Shown: positions 7,321 to 14,460, numbered from the stretch's first letter. The stretch is DNA of 24,757 nt from DATMNI01 sp035570275 (GCA_035570275.1 DATMNI010000025.1:1-24757); one strand, 5' to 3'. The notes: generated by a model from the letters alone, not told the origin. Numbers and translations: made by a program.

Positions 7321-7841
7321 AGCTCGGCCATGGGGACCATGCTCCGCAATTCCAGACGCATTTTGTCAAAGAGTGTGACCAGGCTCGCCACATCCGCTGT
7401 GCCAAGACCCCAGCGATAGAGGAACAGGCGGACCTGAACCACAACCAATCCGCTGGCGAACATGAGTTGATGGTGCAGCAAAACGGAAGCCAGGTCCGGG
7501 CGGTCCAATCCGGAGTGCAACATTACCAGCTTCAGCGCGGTACAGACGCGGCCGAAATCGGCGTCGAGGCAACGCAAATAGCCGCGAAAAACCCTGCAAC
7601 GCTGGACGCGGAGACGAACCTCCATAGCGGGGGTGAAGCCTGGTTGCCCGCGCAGGAATGCAAGATCCTCGCCGTCGAGCAGGCGCATCATGGGACGGTA
7701 TTGCTCCAGGGAAAGCGCTTCAATCCACTCGGCGGTGACTGGCAGGCAGCTTCCCGGAGAACTGAGCTTGCGAAACAGCAGCGCCACGGCCAGCAGCATT
7801 CCGGCGCAAATACAGGCTGCGATGATGAAAACTGGTTGCAT
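7308..7841 (-). CDS. Single-pass membrane protein of unknown function (177 aa)
   Basis: I do not recognise the family. The ATG at 7841 puts a membrane segment directly at the N-terminus (VFIIAACICAGMLLAVALLF, residues ~4-23) with the rest cytoplasmic or periplasmic. A TTG 39 bp upstream is less likely because it adds a Cys/Arg-rich leader. The soluble part is Leu/Arg-rich and predicted helical, with WIEALSLEQYRPMMRLLDGE and a C-terminal FDKMRLELRSMVPMAELACA. No catalytic motif is seen. An A+T-rich stretch upstream (about 7920-7978) probably holds its promoter. It runs in the same direction as the 7-TM gene behind it, ~140 bp away. The stop lies in the 20-bp tandem repeat. Confidence 0.7.
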   Translation of the reverse strand: MQPVFIIAACICAGMLLAVALLFRKLSSPGSCLPVTAEWIEALSLEQYRPMMRLLDGEDLAFLRGQPGFTPAMEVRLRVQRCRVFRGYLRCLDADFGRVCTALKLVMLHSGLDRPDLASVLLHHQLMFASGLVVVQVRLFLYRWGLGTADVASLVTLFDKMRLELRSMVPMAELACA

Positions 7842-7978
7842 CAATAGTTTTTCCCGCGATCTGCACAACAATCTACACAACCAGGATAGGCCCGGCGCAA
7901 TTGAAATGCAAGGGGTAAAGGAGTAATGCTGGTACTAATTAACGTTTGATTTAACATTATATTTACCGTTGATATAGA

Positions 7979-8770
7979 TTAGTTCGCCGCCGCCACTTTT
8001 CTGGAGGCATTCAAGAGAGTTCGGTTCAACGCATCCAGGTGCACTAGAATCCTCTGCTCTTCGCCCGGGCCGGCAGCCGGGACGGGGGACGCGAGCGATT
8101 CACCCTTTGGGCTCAATAGAAATAGCCAGGCAATGAGGCAACCACTGGAGGCTGCCATTAACAGCAGATCCACCTGGTCTTTCATCCGCAGGCCAAAGAC
8201 GCTGCGCAAAAGAAAGACGAGCGTGTTGCTGAGAAAATAAACCGAGTAGACGGCCGCATGGATTCTGACGTTGCGGGCCAACGGTACTCGAAAAACTGCT
8301 AGAAACAGCAGAATCAATAGGATAAAGATCGCCAGGCTCAAGTCTATCCCGCGTTCGGTGGCTAAGAAATAGGGAAGAATCCTGGATCGCTGGGGCGATT
8401 GCGGGTTGATCTTTGGAATCAGACTCAGGGCCGATATGGTGACGGCGACAGCCACGCCGAGATACAAAAATCGGCGACCTAAGGTATAGATTCCTTTGTA
8501 TTTCTCCAAGACCAACCGGTAGAGTTCCAAGACCAGCAGCACGTAGAATACCCACAGCATGGCCTCCGTTACCGTCCACCAGAGCAAATATATGCTGGAT
8601 TTTTGATCCAGAGCGAGCGACCCGGCAACGACAAGAACACGGAATACCACGTAGGCGGAGAAGACCCGGTAACGGCGATAAAGCCCGTTCTGGAAAAGCC
8701 TCGCGGCGGTTAGGGCCGATCCCAACAGGGAAACGATTTTCAATAATGAAACCAGCGTAACACTCAGCAT
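7979..8770 (-). CDS. Seven-transmembrane-helix protein of unknown function (263 aa)
   Basis: The protein has seven clear hydrophobic segments, among them IVSLLGSALTAARLF, YVVFRVLVVAGSLAL, LLWWTVTEAMLWVFYVLLVL, LYLGVAVAVTISALSLIP, DLSLAIFILLILLFLAVF, VYSVYFLSNTLVFLL and LLLMAASSGCLIAWLFLL. A ~45-residue cytoplasmic tail ends in EEQRILVHLDALNRTLLNAS. No enzymatic motif is visible. Similar orphan membrane proteins occur in acidobacteria near small regulators, but that is recollection and not proof of function. The ATG at 8770 follows an extended -10 (TGT-TAGAAT) by about 22 bp. No good ribosome site is seen. A GAGTT/AACTC inverted repeat lies between promoter and start. Confidence 0.75.
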   Translation of the reverse strand: MLSVTLVSLLKIVSLLGSALTAARLFQNGLYRRYRVFSAYVVFRVLVVAGSLALDQKSSIYLLWWTVTEAMLWVFYVLLVLELYRLVLEKYKGIYTLGRRFLYLGVAVAVTISALSLIPKINPQSPQRSRILPYFLATERGIDLSLAIFILLILLFLAVFRVPLARNVRIHAAVYSVYFLSNTLVFLLRSVFGLRMKDQVDLLLMAASSGCLIAWLFLLSPKGESLASPVPAAGPGEEQRILVHLDALNRTLLNASRKVAAAN

Positions 8771-8791
8771 TCGAATGAGTTCAGAAACTCG

Positions 8792-8797
8792 ATTCTA
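8792..8797 (-). promoter_or_regulatory. Extended -10 box for the 7-TM gene
   Basis: On the minus strand TGTTAGAAT matches an extended -10 (TGn + TAGAAT, hexamer 8797-8792), 21 bp before the ATG at 8770. No strong -35 is seen. Confidence 0.4.
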
Positions 8798-8833
8798 ACA
8801 CGAGTGGTTGGGCTGGTACTTTGTTGTCGTTAG

Positions 8834-8950
8834 TTACCGAACCCACTGACAGGGATCGCACGAAGGGAAAGGGATGTCGGCCTTATTCGTGGTGGTGCTG
8901 GCAGTCAACATGGAAAGTGCGATGAACGCGAGTACTACGAGCTTCTTCAT
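8834..8950 (-). CDS. 38-residue exported peptide with a mature CxxC motif
   Basis: The frame begins MKKLVVLAFIALSMLTAS, a textbook short signal peptide, and continues to TTTNKA, a plausible signal peptidase site. The mature part of about 14 residues is DIPFPSCDPCQWVR, then TAA. An AAGGA ribosome site lies 10 bp before the ATG at 8950 and an operator-like region lies 57-101 bp upstream. The two Cys could form a disulfide or bind metal. Possible roles are a signalling peptide, redox peptide or ribosomal peptide precursor; none can be chosen from sequence. Codon-level conservation would be the test. It lies just upstream of, and co-oriented with, the 7-TM gene, which could be a partner. Confidence 0.6.
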   Translation of the reverse strand: MKKLVVLAFIALSMLTASTTTNKADIPFPSCDPCQWVR

Positions 8951-9006
8951 TTTTAAGGTGTCCTTTTCCTGCTGTTTTAATCCTGCTGTCTCAGTAACAG
9001 CGTAGT

Positions 9007-9051
9007 ACTAGGCTATATGGAACTACCTAGTCATAGGGGGATTCTCCTAGT
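9007..9051 (-). promoter_or_regulatory. Operator-like array of CCTAGT half-sites upstream of the exported peptide gene
   Basis: ACTAGG at 9007-9012 and CCTAGT at 9026-9031 form an inverted pair. A second CCTAGT at 9046-9051 is exactly 20 bp (two helical turns) from the first. The surrounding sequence is A+T-rich. The position relative to the peptide start at 8950 fits an activator site. The regulator is unknown. Confidence 0.45.
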
Positions 9052-9128
9052 TATTTTCCGAAAATGGAACATAAACCAAGCCAATCAACAACGATCAACC
9101 GGGTAAAGACCGGCTTGCCGCCTGGAAT

Positions 9129-9617
9129 ATGGAGTACTACACGGGCCACGAGCGGCGGTACTATGGAGGCGGAGGGTAAGGTCGGCTGGCTGATTTCAGT
9201 GCAAGGTTCGAACCGGTCCGGGGCCCGGCAGGGGACACGTTTCGCAGAATTCTGGCGCAAGTTCCTACCGTGTTCGGACGCTTGGTTTACTTGTCCGGGT
9301 TGCGCGATATCGCCGGTATCTATTCGCATCCTACGTTGAATGAGTGGGTTGGCCAGAGTGAAGCAGACCGCACCCTATGCCATTGCCACCACCAGGTTTT
9401 CAGGCAGTGGATAGGCTGCACCCTGGCCGAACAGAAGGCCGATCTGGACCAGTACCTGGTTTCTTCCAGGGACGAAATCGACCTGGTTTTCTGCCGTGGG
9501 CTGATTCCTCAGGCTGTTCATGAAGTGGAGCGTTTGCTGTACCTTACGGATCTGGAGATGTTGCTGGAGTTGCTGCGCCTCGAACGTGGCGGCGCTTTCG
9601 GGAATCCAGGAGCATAG
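9129..9617 (+). pseudogene. Conserved-looking ORF of unknown function with an in-frame TAA near its start
   Basis: One frame reads MEYYTGHERRYYGGGG, then TAA (9177-9179), and continues open as GRLADFSARFEPVRG, TFRRILAQVPTVFGRLVYLS and ADRTLCHCHHQVFRQWIG, followed by AEQKADLDQYL, to a TAG at 9617. The part after the TAA looks like real helical protein and resembles short acidobacterial proteins I recall only loosely. No ATG, GTG or TTG occurs in frame between the TAA and a GTG at 9270, which lacks a ribosome site and would start inside the conserved part. So the gene is either interrupted by a nonsense codon, uses a CTG start near 9186, or contains a sequence error. Its 3' end overlaps the convergent regulator gene by 74 bp. 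Confidence 0.5.
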
Positions 9618-10347
9618 CGACGCCGGTCACCCGACCGATGATATCGGTGTCCCTGGCTTCGAAGATCGCCGGCGGAATGTGGGAAGCGGGATGGGGTTCC
9701 ACGATCAGCCGGCCGCCCGATAAAGCGCACCAGCCGCAAAAATAGCCGTCGCGATGTTCAACGAAATAGATGGGCCGGTCCACTTCGCTGGTCCACCCGC
9801 CAGTGGCGATTTTTCGCTGGTTATGATCGATCAGCACCAGTGCCCCGGGGTGCAGTACGGGATACATGGACCAGTCTTCCAAGCCGATGAAACCGTAGCG
9901 ATGCTGGCGAAGGTCGCTGCTGCCGAGGAAGCTAAGCCCCAGTTTTCCCCAGCGGCGGAGGATGTGGCTGAGAAAGGTGGTTTGGTTCAGATCGATTTGG
10001 TTTTCAAGAGCTTGCGGTACAGTGACGGCGGCATCGGCGGTGAAAAGGACAGGGTGGGTTTCCTTGAGGCCAATGCCGAGTGCATCGCCGGCAATGAGCT
10101 CGACCGGTACGCCATACCAGTGGAGCACCTCCAGATAGTCGATCCTGTAGATGACCGACAGCGTGTAGATCCGGTAGATGGTGGGTACGGTCTGCTGGTT
10201 CTCAATGTCGGCGAGGCGGCTCAGGGCGATGGCGAATTCATCGTTGCCCCGCCTGGCCGCAATCTGCTGGCTGGCTTTCTCCACGTCGCGATACGTGAGC
10301 TTGAGACGGTTGCGAAGCCGTTTCAGCTTTTCGCCGGGGCGCTCCAT
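9544..10347 (-). CDS. XRE-type HTH regulator with an inactivated S24/LexA-like C-terminal domain
   Basis: Residues ~5-75 form a helix-turn-helix region (LKRLRNRLKLTYRDVEKAS, with SRLADIENQQTVPTIYRIYTL). The C-terminal half resembles S24/LexA autopeptidase domains: LEDWSMYPVLHPGALVLID carries the Ser (S160) of the usual SM-P box. In the strand where the catalytic Lys of YVKRL-type motifs is expected, this protein has GYFCGWCAL (FCGWC at 203-207). The Lys therefore appears lost and self-cleavage is unlikely. The domain may have been kept for dimerisation or ligand sensing. The ATG at 10347 has a GGGGAGG ribosome site that is itself the first unit of a 20-bp phased repeat. Divergent from ubiX; convergent overlap with the ORF at 9129-9617. 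Confidence 0.8.
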   Translation of the reverse strand: MERPGEKLKRLRNRLKLTYRDVEKASQQIAARRGNDEFAIALSRLADIENQQTVPTIYRIYTLSVIYRIDYLEVLHWYGVPVELIAGDALGIGLKETHPVLFTADAAVTVPQALENQIDLNQTTFLSHILRRWGKLGLSFLGSSDLRQHRYGFIGLEDWSMYPVLHPGALVLIDHNQRKIATGGWTSEVDRPIYFVEHRDGYFCGWCALSGGRLIVEPHPASHIPPAIFEARDTDIIGRVTGVAMLLDSRKRRHVRGAATPATSPDP

Positions 10348-10352
10348 GTTAT

Positions 10353-10417
10353 GATCCTCCCCTTAATGATATGATCCTCCCTATAAAGCCGCGATCCTCG
10401 CTTCAAGCCGTGATCCT
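10353..10417 (-). repeat. Four phased AGGATC repeats upstream of the HTH regulator gene
   Basis: GATCCT (plus strand) recurs at 10353, 10373, 10393 and 10412, with spacings 20, 20 and 19 bp, within longer imperfect units such as ATGATCCTCCC. Two-helical-turn spacing places all copies on one face of DNA. The copy nearest the gene supplies its ribosome site. It could be an autoregulatory operator or a tandem duplication of the start region. Confidence 0.6.
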
Positions 10418-10528
10418 GGCTTAACGCCCATACCGGCCGCTTCCTGAAATCCGGGAAACGAGCCTGCCGGGTTTGACCGGGATTATATCGCGATGGTTAG
10501 ATTCCAGCCGGCCAAAACAGAGACTTTT

Positions 10529-10551
10529 GTTCCGGTTTCGGAACAGAGGGG
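10529..10551 (+). promoter_or_regulatory. ubiX: Inverted repeat and ribosome site before ubiX
   Basis: GTTCCG (10529-10534) and CGGAAC (10539-10544) form a 6-bp hairpin with a GTTT loop. It is directly followed by the GAGGGG ribosome site that sets the ATG at 10555. The hairpin could modulate translation or be an operator. A TTGACC at 10473-10478 is a possible -35, but no clear -10 follows. Confidence 0.4.
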
Positions 10552-10554
10552 AAA

Positions 10555-11127
10555 ATGTCAACCAAAGTAATCATTGGAATTTCCGGCGCCAGCGGCGCAA
10601 TTTACGGAATTCGGCTGCTGGAGCGGTTGCGCCAGCGCGATACTGCGGAAATTCACCTCATTTTGACCCGGTCGGGGGAGAAAACTCTGTTTCTGGAAAC
10701 CGGCAAGACGGCGGCCGATCTGAAAAAACTGGCGGATTTTTCCTACCCTATGGAGGATATCTCCTGCCGTCTGGCGAGCGGATCCTACCCGACGGATGCC
10801 ATGGTCATAGCCCCTTGCTCGATCCATACCATGTCGGCCATAGCCAATGGAATCAGCTCTAACCTGATGGTACGGGCGGCCGACGTGGTGCTCAAGGAAA
10901 GGCGCAAGCTGATCCTCATGGTCCGCGAGAGCCCTTTTCACCTGGGTCATCTTAGAAATATGACGGCTTTAGCGGAAATAGGAGCCATCATTGCGCCGCC
11001 AATTCCGGGGTTTTATCATGACCCCCAGTCGGTAATGGACATCGTGGACCACAGCGTAGATCGGGTTCTCGACCTGCTCGGGCTGCCCGACGCGACGGTT
11101 CGCCGATGGGAGGGAGTCACCCGGTGA
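10555..11127 (+). CDS. ubiX: UbiX-type flavin prenyltransferase
   Basis: UbiX attaches a dimethylallyl group to FMN to make prenylated FMN, the cofactor of UbiD-type decarboxylases. The N-terminal IIGISGASGAIYGIRLLE is the FMN-binding signature. APCSIHTMSAIANGISSNLM and ADVVLKERRKLIL follow, and RESPFHLGHLRNM is the other family signature. Length of 190 aa is typical. The ATG is set by a GAGGGG site 4 bp upstream. The stop TGA overlaps the GTG start of pheA by 4 bp (GTGA), so the two genes are translationally coupled. No ubiD is in the window, so its partner decarboxylase must be elsewhere. Confidence 0.94.
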   Translation: MSTKVIIGISGASGAIYGIRLLERLRQRDTAEIHLILTRSGEKTLFLETGKTAADLKKLADFSYPMEDISCRLASGSYPTDAMVIAPCSIHTMSAIANGISSNLMVRAADVVLKERRKLILMVRESPFHLGHLRNMTALAEIGAIIAPPIPGFYHDPQSVMDIVDHSVDRVLDLLGLPDATVRRWEGVTR

Positions 11128-12002
11128 GCGCGAAAACCACCCGGGCCGCGCGAAAAATCCCCGGCTTATTCGCGTTCCAAGGGGAACGGGGCGCCTTTAG
11201 CGAAGAGGCCTGCCGGAAATTGCTGGGACCCGAGGTAGGAGTAATGCCCTGCGTCCGGTTTGAAGAGTTGTTCCAGAACTTGAGAGATGGCCGTGCGGCC
11301 GGCGCCATCGTGCCGATTGAAAACACGCTGGCCGGTTCGGTTCACGAAAACTACGACCACCTGGTGAACTTCGAACTGCCGATCGTGGCCGAGACCAGCG
11401 TGCGGATCGTGCACAACCTGATGGCTCCGAAGGGCGTGCCTTTTTCCAAAATCAAACGCGTGTTTTCTCACCCCGTGGCGCTCAATCAGTGTCTGGATTT
11501 TTTTGCGCGGAATCCGCAGATCGAGAGGACCCCGTTTTACGACACGGCAGGCAGCGTGAAGATGGTGATAGAGGAGGGACTGACCGATGCCGGCGCCATT
11601 GCTTCCGCCGTAGCGGCCGGGATCTACGGGGCGCGGATTCTGCGGCGGTCCATCGAAAGCGACCGGCAGAACTTCACGCGATTCTTCCTGCTGCGCACGC
11701 CGGACTTCGCACGCCGCAACCCGACCGGGCCCGCTCTCCACGCCGCGTGGAAGACTTCGCTGGTTTTCACCACGAAAAATGTTCCAGGGGCGCTGTTCCG
11801 CGCTCTGAGCGCATTTGCGTTGCGGGACCTGAGTCTCACCAAGATTGAATCGCGCCCGTTGCGGGGGAAGCCGTGGGAATACCTGTTCTATTTGGATTTT
11901 CTGGGGCGCGCGGACTCGCCCAACGCGCAGAACGCGCTGAACCACTTGCGCGAGATTGCCGATTTCATACGCGTGCTGGGCTGTTATCCGAAAGGCGCGT
12001 AG
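11124..12002 (+). CDS. pheA: Prephenate dehydratase with C-terminal ACT domain
   Basis: The enzyme converts prephenate to phenylpyruvate in phenylalanine synthesis. The PDT domain has FQGERGAFSEEA (residues 18-29), VPIENTLAGSVHENYD (63-78) and YDTAGSVKMV (139-148). The catalytic TRF motif is in RQNFTRFFLL (T185). The ACT domain from about 205 has NVPGALFRALSAF (219-231) and the phenylalanine-binding ESRP motif (242-245), so feedback inhibition by phenylalanine is expected. At 292 aa it is a monofunctional enzyme without chorismate mutase. GTG at 11124 is chosen because it overlaps the ubiX stop and follows GGGAGGG; an ATG 18 bp upstream is in frame but inside ubiX. Confidence 0.94.
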   Translation: MSAKTTRAARKIPGLFAFQGERGAFSEEACRKLLGPEVGVMPCVRFEELFQNLRDGRAAGAIVPIENTLAGSVHENYDHLVNFELPIVAETSVRIVHNLMAPKGVPFSKIKRVFSHPVALNQCLDFFARNPQIERTPFYDTAGSVKMVIEEGLTDAGAIASAVAAGIYGARILRRSIESDRQNFTRFFLLRTPDFARRNPTGPALHAAWKTSLVFTTKNVPGALFRALSAFALRDLSLTKIESRPLRGKPWEYLFYLDFLGRADSPNAQNALNHLREIADFIRVLGCYPKGA

Positions 12003-12032
12003 CCAAAGCCGTGGCGTGCCGCGCTTCCAGGT

Positions 12033-12065
12033 GCAGTTCCACGGACCAGGAGCAGTTCCACGGAC
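12033..12065. repeat. Direct repeat downstream of pheA
   Basis: GCAGTTCCACGGAC occurs at 12033-12046 and 12052-12065, a 19-bp period, about 30 bp after the pheA stop. No function is evident. It is one of several tandem duplications near gene ends in this window. Confidence 0.7.
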
Positions 12066-12105
12066 TTCCCCAGCCGCACCCGCGACCGGAGGGCCGCATC
12101 CACCG

Positions 12106-12130
12106 TGCTATGATATGTCGTAATGCGACA
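12106..12130 (+). promoter_or_regulatory. Extended -10 and start-overlapping dyad for the PadR gene
   Basis: TGC-TATGAT (hexamer 12109-12114) ends 8 bp before the ATG at 12123, so transcription should start at or next to the start codon. TGTCG-TAATG-CGACA (12116-12130) is an inverted repeat covering the start codon, a natural place for autorepression by the PadR protein. Confidence 0.5.
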
Positions 12131-12455
12131 GGTCGCGGCACAACCTCTGACGGAAACCGTCCTGCTGATTCTGGCCAGCCTGGCTAACCAGCCTCGCCAC
12201 GGCTATGCCCTCATGCAGGACATCGCCCGGCTCAGCAACGGCCGCGTGCGGATGAGCACCGGCACCCTGTACGGCGCGCTGCGCAGGCTTCTGGAAGACG
12301 GATGGATTGCGCGGTACGCCCAGGAAGACACCTCGCGCGAGAAACAGGCGTACCGGCTGACCGCGGCGGGACGCGCACAATTAACGGCGGAAGTGGAACG
12401 AATGAAGCAACTGACGCGCGCTGCCGGCGCCCGGCTGCGCGCCAGGGAGGTCTGA
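12123..12455 (+). CDS. PadR-family winged-helix transcriptional regulator
   Basis: The protein has 110 aa with the PadR layout: ETVLLILASLANQPRHGYAL, then GRVRMSTGTLYGALRRLLEDGWI (the recognition helix and wing) and SREKQAYRLTAAGRAQL. PadR proteins usually repress a neighbouring membrane or efflux gene and often themselves. The ATG at 12123 has no ribosome site; a -10 box sits 8 bp upstream, pointing to a leaderless transcript. The TGA is followed after one base by the GTG of the next gene, so they form an operon with the two membrane-related genes downstream. Confidence 0.9.
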   Translation: MRQVAAQPLTETVLLILASLANQPRHGYALMQDIARLSNGRVRMSTGTLYGALRRLLEDGWIARYAQEDTSREKQAYRLTAAGRAQLTAEVERMKQLTRAAGARLRAREV

Positions 12456-12456
12456 A

Positions 12457-12774
12457 GTGGAGCGAATCTACCGGGCTCTCGTCGGCTTGTACCCGTACGA
12501 TTTCCGGTTGTGGTTCGGAGCTGAAATGGTGGACGCGTTCGCCAGGTCGGCGACGGATGTTGTCACGCAGGGGCGGGCCGTCCGCCTTAGCTTCGCCATT
12601 GTGGAACTATCGGGCTTGATTGCCGGTGCAGTGGTCGAGTGGTTCGCCAAGTGGACTGGCGACCGGGACGCCCGCGCCCGCTCCCTGCCCGATTGGCGGA
12701 TGATGCGGCCCGTGGGCATCTCCAAGGAAGTTTGGTTCGGTGTAGCGAGGCGCCGATGTTCGTCGGACACTTAG
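12457..12774 (+). CDS. Short permease-prefix-like protein following PadR (105 aa)
   Basis: The GTG at 12457 has a GGGAGG ribosome site. The start ERIYRALVGLYPYDFRLWF and AEMVDAFARSA resemble the N-terminal prefix of acidobacterial permease-type proteins encoded beside PadR genes. A moderately hydrophobic segment follows (FAIVELSGLIAGAVVEWFAKW), then a polar tail. There is no FtsX or MacB domain, so it is either a stand-alone prefix protein or a reduced permease. It overlaps the next gene by 19 bp. Role unknown; probable target of the PadR protein by position. Confidence 0.65.
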   Translation: MERIYRALVGLYPYDFRLWFGAEMVDAFARSATDVVTQGRAVRLSFAIVELSGLIAGAVVEWFAKWTGDRDARARSLPDWRMMRPVGISKEVWFGVARRRCSSDT

Positions 12775-13376
12775 GCGTCGGGTTGCTGGCCAGGCGGGCC
12801 GAGCCTAAGATCTCTCTCGGCACCTGGATGCTGGCCGTCATGCTGGCGGACTTCGTGGCATTTCCGCTGTTAGTGGCGGGGGTCGAAAACTTCAGCGGTC
12901 CCCGCGCCCACATTGCCTACAGTCACAGCTTGCTGATGGACGCGGTTTGGGCAGCCCTGTTGGCGTCGGCCTATTACCTTCGGCGTCACTACCGGCGCGG
13001 GGCCTGGCTGTTACTCGCGGCCGTGCTGAGCCACTGGCCGCTCGACGTGGTGAGCCATCGGCCGGACATGCCGCTGGCGCCGGGGGTGCCCGTGGTTTTC
13101 GGCTTGGGGCTCTGGAATTCGGTCACCGCAACTCTGGGGGTGGAAGGCGGCTTCTGGCTGCTCGCCGTCGTCGTTTATGCCGCCGCCACCCAGCCTGCAC
13201 GCCGCGCGGGCTTCTACGGGTTCTGGATCGGAGTCGCCCTGCTGACGCTGTCCTGGTATAGCAACATCACCAGGGGCATCTCACCCAACCCCGTCAAAGC
13301 CGGCGTGGGTGGCTTGATCTTCTTCTCGTTGATGGTGGCCTGGGCGTATTGGATGAACCGCGCGCGAAAAGGATAG
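12756..13376 (+). CDS. DUF457/YdjM-like integral membrane protein
   Basis: The 206-aa protein has about six hydrophobic helices. It begins MFVGHLGVGLLARRAEP and has conserved-looking polar sites in IAYSHSLLMD and LSHWPLDVVSHRPDMPL. The His/Asp spacing near the membrane is typical of the membrane-bound putative metal-dependent hydrolase group that includes E. coli YdjM. Enzymatic activity of this group is not established. The ATG at 12756 is chosen because GCGAGG precedes it; it overlaps the preceding gene, supporting a PadR-led operon of three genes. Nothing recognisable lies between its stop and the convergent gene at 13648. Confidence 0.78.
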   Translation: MFVGHLGVGLLARRAEPKISLGTWMLAVMLADFVAFPLLVAGVENFSGPRAHIAYSHSLLMDAVWAALLASAYYLRRHYRRGAWLLLAAVLSHWPLDVVSHRPDMPLAPGVPVVFGLGLWNSVTATLGVEGGFWLLAVVVYAAATQPARRAGFYGFWIGVALLTLSWYSNITRGISPNPVKAGVGGLIFFSLMVAWAYWMNRARKG

Positions 13377-13647
13377 ATGTCAGATGCCGATGGCCGGTGG
13401 TATTCGTTGGCGATGCCCGGGGCGTGATCTCAATACGCTGACACGCGCCATCGCCTGGGCGCCTGGGAAACGCCGGAAGCTCGATCCGAAGAAGATGGAC
13501 CGCGCTCTAAATGGATGCCAGATGCCGGTTCGTCTTGTTCGTGCCGGCCACAGGGCACTGATATCCGGCTTCCGTGCAGAGGGTGAGTTCGTTACTCCGC
13601 GCGCGTGAAAGTCTATCGCCGGGACCTCCCGCCTGCGAACACGACGG

Positions 13648-13878
13648 TCAAATTTTCCGTTTGTTCCTGATGAGGCGGTAGGCGCCGTAGCCCGCCAGGC
13701 CAAGCAGCGCACCAGCAAGGCCGCCAAGGCCGATTACCAAACCAGCCGATAGCCCAGTCACAGTGCCTTGAGCGGCGAGTTCCAAGACACCAAGGGATGC
13801 GCCGCCGGCACTGCCGATACCCGCACCGACGCCCGCGGCGGCCGCGGCTTTGGCATTCTCTTTTTCAACTTTCGTCAT
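13648..13878 (-). CDS. Small Gly/Ala-rich membrane protein (76 aa)
   Basis: MTKVEKENAKAAAAAGVGAG is followed by a long Gly-rich hydrophobic stretch (GLSAGLVIGLGGLAGALLGLAGYGA), ending in a basic YRLIRNKRKI. It looks like a glycine-zipper membrane peptide with one or two helices, similar in style to bacteriocin-like or Gly-zipper proteins. A weak GGGGA site lies 9 bp before the ATG. The low-complexity composition means it could be spurious, but the basic tail and start context favour a gene. Confidence 0.5.
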   Translation of the reverse strand: MTKVEKENAKAAAAAGVGAGIGSAGGASLGVLELAAQGTVTGLSAGLVIGLGGLAGALLGLAGYGAYRLIRNKRKI

Positions 13879-14130
13879 CTTATTAGTCCCCGAAGCAGGC
13901 CCCCCGTTGCTCTTGGACCAAGGAGCCGAGCCGATACTCTCATTATAATTGAGGTTCCGCTTCGCCGGGATTGCATGGGACGAACCGGACGAGCCGTGAA
14001 GGGCCTGATGGGCGCGTGTGGACTACCTGGGGATTTGCCAGTGCCGACGTGGAGTTGGCCCGCTCGAAATGCGGGGCGGCGCGATGGTGCGCTTCATTTC
14101 AGGAGATCTCTACCCGCCGGCCGGAAGCGT

Positions 14131-14460
14131 TTAGAGGTGAGCGTCGAGCATCTTCAGGACTTCGGATTTGCCGATGGCTCCCACCCGCTGCTCCACCACG
14201 CATCCGCCCTTGAAGAGCAACAACGTCGGGATGCCGCGAACGTTATAGCGCATGGCCGTGCCGCCGTTGGAATCCACGTCCAGCTTGCCTACTTTAGCTT
14301 TGCCGGCATATTCGCTGGCCACGACGTCGATGGTCGGCCCCATCTGCCGGCAAGGACCGCACCACTCGGCCCAAAAATCCACCAGAACCGGAACCTCCGA
14401 CCGAAGGACGTCCTGGTCGAAAGTTGAATCGACAAAAGTTAACGTGTTCTGACCTGCCAT
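14131..14460 (-). CDS. trxA: Thioredoxin
   Basis: This 109-aa cytoplasmic disulfide reductase has the WCGPCR active site (C34, C37) inside VLVDFWAEWCGPCRQM. It also has the cis-proline segment RGIPTLLLFKGG (P78) and the usual C-terminal helix. An AGGAGA ribosome site precedes the ATG at 14460. It lies 53 bp downstream of glgA on the same strand and may be cotranscribed with it. Confidence 0.95.
   Translation of the reverse strand: MAGQNTLTFVDSTFDQDVLRSEVPVLVDFWAEWCGPCRQMGPTIDVVASEYAGKAKVGKLDVDSNGGTAMRYNVRGIPTLLLFKGGCVVEQRVGAIGKSEVLKMLDAHL

Noticed and set aside
9205..9214. GGTTCGAACC resembling a tRNA T-arm
   Set aside because: No acceptor stem, D-arm or anticodon arm can be placed around it, and it lies within coding-like sequence.
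13377..13647. Short open frames between the DUF457-like gene and the Gly-rich gene
   Set aside because: No ribosome sites, domains or consistent codon use; treated as a convergent intergenic region with nothing recognisable.
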